From Niveispirillum sp943370215 (GTDB lineage: Bacteria; Pseudomonadota; Alphaproteobacteria; Azospirillales; Azospirillaceae): DNA of 64,000 bases. The position numbers were made by a program, and so were the translations under genes. Position 1 is the stretch's first letter; each line of letters begins with the position of its first letter. The DNA lies in assembly GCA_943370215.1 (NCBI GenBank), contig CALRQC020000031.1:5528-69527 (forward strand), given 5' to 3'. Under the pieces are notes generated by a model. The model did not search any database. It had not been told where the DNA came from and saw only the letters and a program-made list of their open reading frames with translations. Below are positions 44,536-51,956 of the stretch, in pieces.

Positions 44536-47358
44536 ATGACTATTCAACCGAAGGTCTATCGTCCACGCCACACGACCATTCTCGCGGGGGTCAGTCTGGC
44601 AGCCATGATGACGGGCCAGGCGGCCTATGCGGCCGGCCAGGGATCAGCCGGCGTACCGGCTGACGGGCACGCGGGGATGGTGAGTGAGGAAGTGGTGGTC
44701 ACCGGCCAGCGCCTCAGCATCAAACGCGCTCTGCAGGAGCAGAAGGATGCCAGCGGGGTGGCCAATGTCATCTCCGCCGATGATCTGGGCAAGCTGCCGG
44801 ATGCCAATATGGCCGATGCCTTGTCCCGGGTTCCCGGCATTTCGGTGGTCAACAACCAGGAGACCGGCGAAGGTGAATATGTCACCATCCGCAGTCTGGC
44901 CGCCACCTTCAACGCTTATTCGGTCAACGGGGTACGGGTTGCTGAAACGGATAGCGGCAGCCGCCAGGTTTCGCTGTCGGTACTGCCGCCGAACGGGTTG
45001 CAGACGGTGAAAGTCTCCAAGACCTCCACGCCTGATATGGATGGTGATGCCATCGGCGGCACCATCGACATGCGCACGCCCACCGCCTTTGATTTCGCCA
45101 AACCGGTGGCGCGCGCCTTCTATACCTATGGCTGGAATGACCGCGCCGACAGCCAGGGCGAACCCGCCAGCACCCATTCCGTCCAGGCCGATCTGGGCAG
45201 CAGGTTCGGAGCGGATGAGCGGTTCGGCATCTTCGCCACCGCCTATTACACCAAGTCGCATCTGGTGTCGGAAGAGACGGAGAATGATGGCGAGTGGGAA
45301 CCCTATCGCTGGCGCAAGGATTCCCAGGAGGCGATCGACGACCGTTCGATGTTCCTGCCCGGTATCGATCTGGATTTCCGCCGCATTCAGCAGGAACGCC
45401 TGGGCGGTAACCTGTCGCTCGATTACCATGGGGACAGCACGAAACTCTATCTGCGCGGTCAATATGCCCAGTATGAGCGGGTGGAGGATGTCAATTCCCT
45501 GATGATCAAATCCGCGAAGACGGCGCGGTTGACCCAGGTGAACCCGGAGGCGCGCGATCTCGCGGCACCGGAGGCTGCCATCATTGGCGTGCAGAAGAAT
45601 GGTGATCGCGTCTATAATTACACAACCGGCCAGATCGTGGACGCCAATGGCGATGGGCTGATCACCGATGCCGACCGCCGGGGCAATTCCTATTGGTCAT
45701 TGATCGGGCGCTCCGGTACCTGGAACCCACAGGCTTTTCAGTTCTCCCGCAGTTTTGAGGTGAAGGACCAGAAGCAGAATCTGGGCACGGTGGATATTGG
45801 CGGTGAAACCGTCGTCGATGCGCTGACCCTCACTTATGACGCGGCTTATAGCTGGGGGGAACGGAACAGTCCCCGCAATTACGGGGTCAGCTTTCATTCG
45901 GTGCAGGGCACGCCCCCGTTTAACCAGTCCGGTGTGCTTTTCTCCTCCGCTGATCCGCGCTTTCCGCTCTATCAACTGCCGGCGGCGGCCGGCAATCTGA
46001 CCCAGTGGGATGGGCTGCTGGCACCCGATGGCGCCAGCTTGAGCGCGGAAAAAACCACCAATGACCGCTATATCGCCAAGCTGGATGCCCGCTATGAAAT
46101 GGCGGCCAGTTCTTGGCTGCATCATTTGCAGGCGGGGGTGAAGTTCCAGCGGTCCAAACGCCGTCGTGATGTGAACCAGATTTATTCCGGCGATCTGGAT
46201 ACCGCCAGCCTGAAGACCTCCGGCCTGATTGAGCGTAACCTGCCCAGCATCCTTGATGGCACTTACAGCTATGGATCGATCCTCGGCCGCGATGCCGTCA
46301 TCGCCGCCATCGATGCCAAGGGCGTGCAGAAATTCAGCGATGATAAACAGAACGAAAATGACACCCGTAGCCAGGAGCGCATCTATGCTGGCTATGCGCT
46401 GGCCGACATGCGCTTTGATGATGTGCAACTGATTACCGGCTTGCGTGTGGAAACCACCGATGTCGATAATGATTTCTGGGTGACCGACCAGAAGAGCCAC
46501 TGGGGCAATTCTTCCAAGACCTATACCCAGGTGCTGCCGAGCGCCACGCTCAACTATCGGCCGAGTCCGGATCAGGTTTACCGGGCCGCGATCTGGACCA
46601 GCTTCTCCCGGCCGGAATATGGCAATATCACCGGTGGCCAATCGGTAAGCCGCAACGCGGCCAATGAGATTGTTGGCATCAGCCAGGGTAATCCCGATCT
46701 GAAGCCGGCGGAGGCCACCAATATCGATCTGTCAGCCGAATATTATCTGTCTGAAGCCAGCATGGTGTCAGCCGGCGTGTTCTATAAATCGATCAAGAAC
46801 TTCATCTTCGCCAATGGCAATGACGTGACGGCCAACACCACGTCCGGCATCATCACCATCTCCCAGCCGCAGAATGGCAAGACCGCCAAGGTCTATGGCA
46901 CGGAATTGAACCTGATCAAGGATCTGAAGGGACTGGCGGCCCCCTTCGATGGCTTCACCCTCTATGGCAATGTCACCTGGCAATATAGCGAGGCGGAAAC
47001 CGGTATTCCCTATCGCATGGGGCGTAAGATCCCGCTGATCAACGCCTCGCGCCTGATGTATAATGCCGGCATCGGCTATCAGTATGATGGGCTGGAGCTT
47101 CTGCTCTCCTACAATTACCGCTCGGCCCATATCGAGGATTTGCGTGACAACGCGATCGATAAATGGGTGCAGCCGAACAAGAGCCTGGATTTCCATTCCC
47201 GCTACAGTTTCGACAATGGGATATCCTTTGGCTTCGATGCGCAGAATCTCACCGACGAATATCGCTACTATACCACCAAGGGCCGTAACCCCAGTTACCA
47301 GAAGGATTATATGGAACCGGGCCGTACTTTCCTGATCAAGGCATCCTACGCCTATTGA
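44536..47358 (+). CDS. Large TonB-dependent receptor (Caulobacter type)
   Basis: An outer-membrane transporter of 940 residues of the type seen in Caulobacter, Xanthomonas and relatives for large substrates. Signal peptide near TILAGVSLAAMMTGQAAYA. TonB-box-like EEVVVTGQR is followed by IKRALQEQKDASGVANVISADDLGKLPDANMADALSRVPGIS, the hallmark plug of TIGR01782 receptors, and TSTPDMDGDAIGGTIDMRTPTAFDF. The barrel ends with FLIKASYAY. AGGAAAGGGGAG precedes the ATG. It carries the second operator-like palindrome upstream and is next to phospholipase C, so its cargo may be a phosphorus compound; this is inference. Confidence 0.93.
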   Translation: MTIQPKVYRPRHTTILAGVSLAAMMTGQAAYAAGQGSAGVPADGHAGMVSEEVVVTGQRLSIKRALQEQKDASGVANVISADDLGKLPDANMADALSRVPGISVVNNQETGEGEYVTIRSLAATFNAYSVNGVRVAETDSGSRQVSLSVLPPNGLQTVKVSKTSTPDMDGDAIGGTIDMRTPTAFDFAKPVARAFYTYGWNDRADSQGEPASTHSVQADLGSRFGADERFGIFATAYYTKSHLVSEETENDGEWEPYRWRKDSQEAIDDRSMFLPGIDLDFRRIQQERLGGNLSLDYHGDSTKLYLRGQYAQYERVEDVNSLMIKSAKTARLTQVNPEARDLAAPEAAIIGVQKNGDRVYNYTTGQIVDANGDGLITDADRRGNSYWSLIGRSGTWNPQAFQFSRSFEVKDQKQNLGTVDIGGETVVDALTLTYDAAYSWGERNSPRNYGVSFHSVQGTPPFNQSGVLFSSADPRFPLYQLPAAAGNLTQWDGLLAPDGASLSAEKTTNDRYIAKLDARYEMAASSWLHHLQAGVKFQRSKRRRDVNQIYSGDLDTASLKTSGLIERNLPSILDGTYSYGSILGRDAVIAAIDAKGVQKFSDDKQNENDTRSQERIYAGYALADMRFDDVQLITGLRVETTDVDNDFWVTDQKSHWGNSSKTYTQVLPSATLNYRPSPDQVYRAAIWTSFSRPEYGNITGGQSVSRNAANEIVGISQGNPDLKPAEATNIDLSAEYYLSEASMVSAGVFYKSIKNFIFANGNDVTANTTSGIITISQPQNGKTAKVYGTELNLIKDLKGLAAPFDGFTLYGNVTWQYSEAETGIPYRMGRKIPLINASRLMYNAGIGYQYDGLELLLSYNYRSAHIEDLRDNAIDKWVQPNKSLDFHSRYSFDNGISFGFDAQNLTDEYRYYTTKGRNPSYQKDYMEPGRTFLIKASYAY

Positions 47359-47371
47359 GGAAAGGCCATTT

Positions 47372-47413
47372 GTGCGGCCCCACCCCTTCAGGGGTGGGGC
47401 CGCACAGGTTTTT
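47372..47413 (+). terminator. Terminator after the large TBDR
   Basis: A perfect 15-bp G/C stem (47372-47386 with 47391-47405, loop TTCA) is followed by AGG and five T residues. It starts 14 bases after the stop codon. Confidence 0.88.
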
Positions 47414-47426
47414 AAAAAACAGCTAA

Positions 47427-47472
47427 AGCAGAAAGCCCGATGCCGGGAAGGGACATCGGGCTTTCTGCTTTT
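47427..47472. terminator. Second hairpin, probably bidirectional
   Basis: A perfect 16-bp stem (47427-47442 with 47454-47469, 11-nt loop). TTT follows on the plus strand and a run of T on the minus strand (AGCTGTTTTTT). It can serve the phospholipase gene that converges from the right. Confidence 0.75.
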
Positions 47473-47489
47473 CTATACGCTCTGCTTGC

Positions 47490-47539
47490 TTGCCAAGACA
47501 CCGGGGGCGGGAAGTTCTATCCCCCCGGTGTCTTGGCAA
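47490..47539 (-). terminator. Long hairpin at the 3' end of the phospholipase gene
   Basis: An 18-bp perfect stem (47490-47507 with 47522-47539) around a 14-base loop begins five bases after the phospholipase stop. There is no T-run, so it may protect the mRNA end rather than terminate. It is the third strong hairpin within 170 bases. Confidence 0.5.
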
Positions 47540-47544
47540 CCGGT

Positions 47545-49701
47545 TCAACCGGCGATGATTGGGTTGCCCAACACCATTGGCCCGATGGCGGGATCGGTGC
47601 GGCTTTCCAGACCTGTTTCGACATGGCCGGCATAGCGCCACAGGAACGGAGCGCCGGATTGGGTGGTGATGGTGAGATCGTACCAATGATCGTTGGCGGT
47701 GACCGGCCAGGACACCAGCGTTGCCGTTCCCCCCGCCAGTTCCACCCGCCGTTCGCCCCCACCATAAACCGTAGCCTGGACGATCCGCACGATGGCGTGA
47801 TGTGGGCCCCAATTGCGGATCGCCAGATCGACCTGACCGCGTTGCGGGCTTTCCGTCAGGCCGATTTCGATATCGCAGATGGTGCTGCCGACGAACTGGC
47901 GGAAAAAGCCAGCCGGGCCATGCAGGCTGAGATCGAAACTGGTTTGGCCGTCCGGCTGCCAGGGCTGCGCCTTGTGACGATGCCCGGCCCCCAGCGTATA
48001 GCGCCAGGGGCCCTGCCGGTCCTGGTTGTCGAAAAGCTGGAAGACAGCGCCCGTGCGCCCCCCATTTTCCAACAGGAACTGTGGCCGCCCGTCGACCAGC
48101 CGCATCTCGGCCGACAACCGGTAGGGCAGGGGCCGGTAACGGCGCTGCGGCCCTTCCTGGCTGGTCGGCTCCTGGTGCTCTGGAATGGTCAGATGTGCAG
48201 CGGCGGCGGATGCCTGCACCCGGGCCATGAAATCGGCAGTGTCCGGCAGCACCAGATCGCGCCAGTCCCGGTTGGGATTGGCGAAATCAAAGGCCGATGT
48301 CAGGTCGCCGCAGACGCTACGCCGCCAGTCGCTGATATTCTGCTCCCGTACCCCGAACCGCGCTTCGATGAAACGCAGGACCGAGGTATGGTCAAACAGT
48401 TCCGAACAGACATAGCCACCACGGCTCCAGGGCGAAATGACCATGGCCGGCACCCGGATGCCAAGCCCCAACGGGAAGGTGCCCTTGTTGGGGTGATGAT
48501 CATTGCCGTCATCGGGGTAGTGTTTGGACTCCCCAGCGACCGGTACGGTGGAGTGGCCATCCTCTGCCGTCAGGGGTGGGCGCGGCGGCGGCATATGGTC
48601 GAAGAACCCGCCAGCCTCGTCATAATTGACAATGAATACCGTCTTGGCAAAGACGTCTGGATGGTCAACCAGGGCTTCAATCAGCTTGGCGCAGATATGC
48701 TCCCCCTTGGCCGGTTCGGCGGTGGGGTGCTCTGACAGGTCGGCGGCGGTGACGATCAGCGATACTTGCGGCAGACGACCGGCGGCGATATCGGCGCGGA
48801 AAGCGGCGACCAACTGTTCCCCATCCGACCGGGTGCGGTCAGGTCCGCTGGTATTTTCTGACACCCAGGAGCGGCCGCGCCGGTAAAGCGGGGAATCCTT
48901 TGGCGCCGGCCGGAACGGTTTGAACACCGAGATTACATTGTCACCGAAATTGTCATATTCCTGATAGACCTTCCAATCGATACCGGCCGCCTCCAGCCGT
49001 TCCGGATAGGTGGTCCAGGTCAAAGGGCCGTGGGACAAGGGCTTGTCGGTGGCTTGGTCGGCGCTGGGTGTATCGGATTCCCCGTAATTGCTCATCACCG
49101 GATCGCCGCCAACCTTGCCACCGCCATTGCAGCCGGTCATCAGATGCAGCCGGTTGGGGTAGGTCTGGGTCAGGGTTGAACAATGATACTGGTCCAGCAC
49201 GGTAAAGGCGCTGGCTAGGGCATGGTAGAAGGGCAGATCTTCAGCCCGATGATAGACCATGCGTTTGTGCAGTTCCCGGCTTGCCCCCCAGCCATTATAC
49301 CGACCGCCATTGACAATGGTGATCGCGGCCTGATGGCCCTGATCCGATCCATCCACCGTATAGGCATTGGTGCGTCGGCTATCACCATGGAAGGGCATGA
49401 CATGGCCGTCCGGGTGCTGGTCGCTCGGCTGCTGCCAGACACTGCGCCCACCCGGCAACCGCAGGGCACGGGGGTCCCCAAAGCCGCGCACGCCGTTCAA
49501 TGTGCCCAGATAATGGTCGAAGGCGCGATTTTCCTGCATGAAGATGACGATATGTTCGACATCACGAATGGTGCCGGTGCGATTATTCGCCGGGATTTCC
49601 ATCGCCTTCAGGATGCTGGCCGGCAGCATTCCCGCAGCCGCGCCCAGGGCGGCCCCTTTGGCTGCCGTTCTCAGGAACCACCGTCTTGTGCCCTTTGTCA
49701 T
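47545..49701 (-). CDS. Phospholipase C, phosphocholine-specific type (Tat-exported)
   Basis: A secreted phospholipase C of the phosphoesterase family, about 718 residues. It starts with a twin-arginine signal (TRRWFLR, then AAKGAALGAAAGMLPASI). The catalytic domain opens with HIVIFMQENRAFDHYLGTLNGVRGF and includes MVYHRAEDLPFYHALASAFTVLDQYHCS, VNYDEAGGFFDHMPPP and PLGLGIRVPAMVISPWSRGGYV. Two small C-terminal beta domains follow, as in P. aeruginosa PlcH/PlcN. ATG 49701 is chosen because GAGGAG lies ten bases upstream; in-frame GTG 49725 and ATG 49719 also exist. It would release phosphocholine or a similar head group outside the cell. Confidence 0.94.
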   Translation of the reverse strand: MTKGTRRWFLRTAAKGAALGAAAGMLPASILKAMEIPANNRTGTIRDVEHIVIFMQENRAFDHYLGTLNGVRGFGDPRALRLPGGRSVWQQPSDQHPDGHVMPFHGDSRRTNAYTVDGSDQGHQAAITIVNGGRYNGWGASRELHKRMVYHRAEDLPFYHALASAFTVLDQYHCSTLTQTYPNRLHLMTGCNGGGKVGGDPVMSNYGESDTPSADQATDKPLSHGPLTWTTYPERLEAAGIDWKVYQEYDNFGDNVISVFKPFRPAPKDSPLYRRGRSWVSENTSGPDRTRSDGEQLVAAFRADIAAGRLPQVSLIVTAADLSEHPTAEPAKGEHICAKLIEALVDHPDVFAKTVFIVNYDEAGGFFDHMPPPRPPLTAEDGHSTVPVAGESKHYPDDGNDHHPNKGTFPLGLGIRVPAMVISPWSRGGYVCSELFDHTSVLRFIEARFGVREQNISDWRRSVCGDLTSAFDFANPNRDWRDLVLPDTADFMARVQASAAAAHLTIPEHQEPTSQEGPQRRYRPLPYRLSAEMRLVDGRPQFLLENGGRTGAVFQLFDNQDRQGPWRYTLGAGHRHKAQPWQPDGQTSFDLSLHGPAGFFRQFVGSTICDIEIGLTESPQRGQVDLAIRNWGPHHAIVRIVQATVYGGGERRVELAGGTATLVSWPVTANDHWYDLTITTQSGAPFLWRYAGHVETGLESRTDPAIGPMVLGNPIIAG

Positions 49702-49726
49702 GACTGTTGCACTCCTCATTCGCACT

Positions 49727-49746
49727 AATCTGGACTATACCAGATT
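49727..49746. promoter_or_regulatory. Operator-like palindrome between phospholipase C and gntR
   Basis: AATCTGG and CCAGATT flank ACTATA (7-bp perfect arms). On the minus strand the core reads TGGTATAGTCCA, one base from the published PhnF operator type TGGTATAGACCA. TGGTATAGT could also be the extended -10 of the phospholipase promoter. It is 26 bases before that gene and 118 before gntR. Confidence 0.6.
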
Positions 49747-49864
49747 GAGTTTGACTGAAGCGCGACGTTTTCATGACGCTTGATCCTGCCCCCTTGACGC
49801 GGCATCACTCTGCCTGTGTTCTGCGCAGGCCGCGATGGCGGCTTGAAACCGGACAGGAACGGGC

Positions 49865-50617
49865 ATGAAAGCGGGCAAGCCCTGGTGGCGGGAGGCGGCC
49901 CCTCCCCATAACCAGTTGCAATATCTGGAATTACGGGATCGTATCGCGGCGCAGATCGTCGCCGGGGTGTTGGCGGTCGGGGACCGTCTGCCGTCAGAGC
50001 GGCAATTGGAAAGCGGGCTGGGGTCGGCACGTGGTACCGTGCGTGAAGCGCTGTTCCAGTTGGAGGCAGAGGGGCTGATCTATCGCCGTGATCGCAGCGG
50101 ATGGTTTGTCTCTCCAGCCCCCATCTCTTATGATCCGACGCGCTGGGAAGGGTTCATGGCTTATGTCACGGCCCAAGGCCGGCAGCCAGAGACGGAGACC
50201 CTGTCGAAGCTGCTGGTCCCGGCGACGGAGGCGTTGGCAACCACCTTTGATGTTCCGGAAGGGGCACCGCTGTACGATATCAGCCGGCTGCGCCGTATCG
50301 ATGGCCGTTCGGTGCTGGTGGAACGCATCTATGTCAACCCTGCTTTGGTGCCCGGGCTGATCGACCATTCGCTTGATGGGTCGTTGACCGGTATTCTGAA
50401 GTCGCATTACGGCGTGGTGGCGGTGCGCAACCGTATCGCCATGCGCCCTTGTGCCATCCTGGGTGCCAATGCGGAGACATTGCGGGTTCGTTCCGGTTCA
50501 CCCGGTCTCAGTATTGTGCGTACCAGTTTTGACGCTCAGGGACGTGTTGTCGAATATGACGAGGAATGTTGGCGGCACGATGCCGTTACCATCTCCGTCG
50601 ATACAAAAATATCCTGA
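49865..50617 (+). CDS. GntR-family regulator, UTRA (HutC/PhnF) type
   Basis: A 250-residue repressor-type protein. The N-terminal winged helix spans about residues 20-80 (LRDRIAAQIVAGVLAVGDRLPSERQLESGLG and GTVREALFQLEAEGLIYRRDRSGWFV). The C-terminal UTRA ligand domain has LYDISRLRRIDGRSVLVERIYVNPALVPGLIDHSLDGSL and ends IVRTSFDAQGRVVEYDEECWRHDAV. UTRA proteins sense sugar phosphates, histidine derivatives or phosphonates. Adjacent genes and shared palindromes suggest control of phospholipase C, the 44.5-kb TBDR and pbfA. The effector is unknown. Confidence 0.92.
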   Translation: MKAGKPWWREAAPPHNQLQYLELRDRIAAQIVAGVLAVGDRLPSERQLESGLGSARGTVREALFQLEAEGLIYRRDRSGWFVSPAPISYDPTRWEGFMAYVTAQGRQPETETLSKLLVPATEALATTFDVPEGAPLYDISRLRRIDGRSVLVERIYVNPALVPGLIDHSLDGSLTGILKSHYGVVAVRNRIAMRPCAILGANAETLRVRSGSPGLSIVRTSFDAQGRVVEYDEECWRHDAVTISVDTKIS

Positions 50618-50644
50618 GCGCCGCCGCATCTTCAGCAGTGAAAC

Positions 50645-50679
50645 CCCCGTTCCGCAGGATTTTATCTGCTGGAACGGGG
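50645..50679. terminator. Hairpin between convergent gntR and phytase-like gene
   Basis: A 13-bp stem with one bulged T (50645-50657 with 50666-50679). TTTCACT follows on the minus strand and no T-run on the plus strand. It probably acts on both converging transcripts. Confidence 0.5.
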
Positions 50680-50695
50680 AGATGTTTGGTCAGGA

Positions 50696-51922
50696 TCAGG
50701 ATTTCGCCAGGGCCTGGTTGATCAGGGCGTTGAACCGGTCCAGCCGGCAGAAATCCCCCGTATCGGCGCAGCCGGGGATGGGCAGGATTTCCGTGAAAGG
50801 CGGCTGGGCCACCGACAGCGGGGTCAGATGGCGGATCTGGTCCGGCGTCTGCGCCAGATAGGCCAGCCGCACCCAGACGGCACCGGCCGGATCACGCCAG
50901 CGTTCAAAGCGCAGTCCACCACCGATGGGCGGATCATCCTGGCCATAGCCATCCACCTGGAAATGCACATCCAGCAGGCTGGACAGGGCGGCGACATTAT
51001 TATCGTGCCCGATCAGCAGGGTCAGGGCCGGCCCCTTGTCCGCCGACAGGGCGTCCAGCACGCGCGGCGCCATCTTGAAAGCCGTGTGGCGGGCCATGTA
51101 ATGCGGCCTTGCATAGACCTCGAACAGCAGGGCGTGAAGGCGGGATATCCGGGCCAGTTCCGTGGCGTCGAGCTTGCCCCAGGCCACATCCTTCATCGGC
51201 ATCCCTTCCAGATATTGCAGCAGGAAGACCTGTGCCGTGCCCGAGGTGATATAGATCGGCCCCAGCAGATCGATGCCCTTGCCATCGGCCGATAAAGACA
51301 GGGTGGCTTTGGTGCCGGCAATATCACAGGGCGGGTTGCGGCGGTCGCAGCCCAGCGCCTTTTCCATCAAGGCGATTTCCGCCTTGTAGGGGGCGGTGAT
51401 GCCCTGCGGATCGCCCTTTTCCGCCCGGATGGCGGCAATAGCCGCTTCGGGGGTGAAGCCCGTCATCTCATTGGGCGGGCTGAACAGCGGGTCGCGGGTG
51501 CCGGGTTCCAGATGGGAAACCTTGACCTTGCAGCCGGGGGCCAGACCGTCGGCCAGGGCGTGCCCGGTGCTGATGGTGCGGGCGGCGCTGTTGGTCCAGA
51601 TATCGACCACCCCATCCGCCGGGCAACCGGCGGCCGGCAGGATTTGGCCTGCGGCGGCCCAGCCGCGCAGATAGGTGCCCAGCAATCGGGTCGCCGCTAC
51701 GCCATGGGCGGTCAACAGGCTGGGCGGTTCCTTCCAGGCCGGCAGCGGCTGTTCGTTCAGGCCGGTGATGGCGGCTTCGGTTTCCAGCGGCGTGCGCAGC
51801 CCATGGCGCAGCAGCAGCACCGACCGTTCCAGTTTCCAGCCCGGCCCCGGTGCCGGATCGGCAGCGGCCAGGGCAGGGGCGGCAATAAGGGTGGCCAGCA
51901 GGGCCAGGACAAGGCGTTTCAA
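50696..51922 (-). CDS. Histidine acid phosphatase (phytase/AppA-like)
   Basis: A secreted phosphatase of the histidine acid phosphatase branch, 408 residues. It has a signal peptide (LVLALLATLIAAPALAA), the nucleophile motif RHGLRTP at residues 39-45 and the proton-donor HD in LLIGHDNNVAAL. In between are WTNSAARTISTGHALADGL and further paired cysteines. Relatives are AppA phytase and glucose-1-phosphatase, so phytate or sugar phosphates are likely substrates. No ATG or GTG fits the signal peptide; TTG 51922, preceded by AAGGA, is the best start. It follows the STN-type TBDR by 34 bases and is in the same operon. Confidence 0.9.
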   Translation of the reverse strand: MKRLVLALLATLIAAPALAAADPAPGPGWKLERSVLLLRHGLRTPLETEAAITGLNEQPLPAWKEPPSLLTAHGVAATRLLGTYLRGWAAAGQILPAAGCPADGVVDIWTNSAARTISTGHALADGLAPGCKVKVSHLEPGTRDPLFSPPNEMTGFTPEAAIAAIRAEKGDPQGITAPYKAEIALMEKALGCDRRNPPCDIAGTKATLSLSADGKGIDLLGPIYITSGTAQVFLLQYLEGMPMKDVAWGKLDATELARISRLHALLFEVYARPHYMARHTAFKMAPRVLDALSADKGPALTLLIGHDNNVAALSSLLDVHFQVDGYGQDDPPIGGGLRFERWRDPAGAVWVRLAYLAQTPDQIRHLTPLSVAQPPFTEILPIPGCADTGDFCRLDRFNALINQALAKS

Positions 51923-51956
51923 GACGCGGGTTTCCTTAAAGCTGGTGGAAAGGGGA

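Noticed and set aside
47440..48735. 431-codon plus-strand frame within the phospholipase region
   Set aside because: It is antisense to the Tat-exported phospholipase, whose catalytic motifs are complete.
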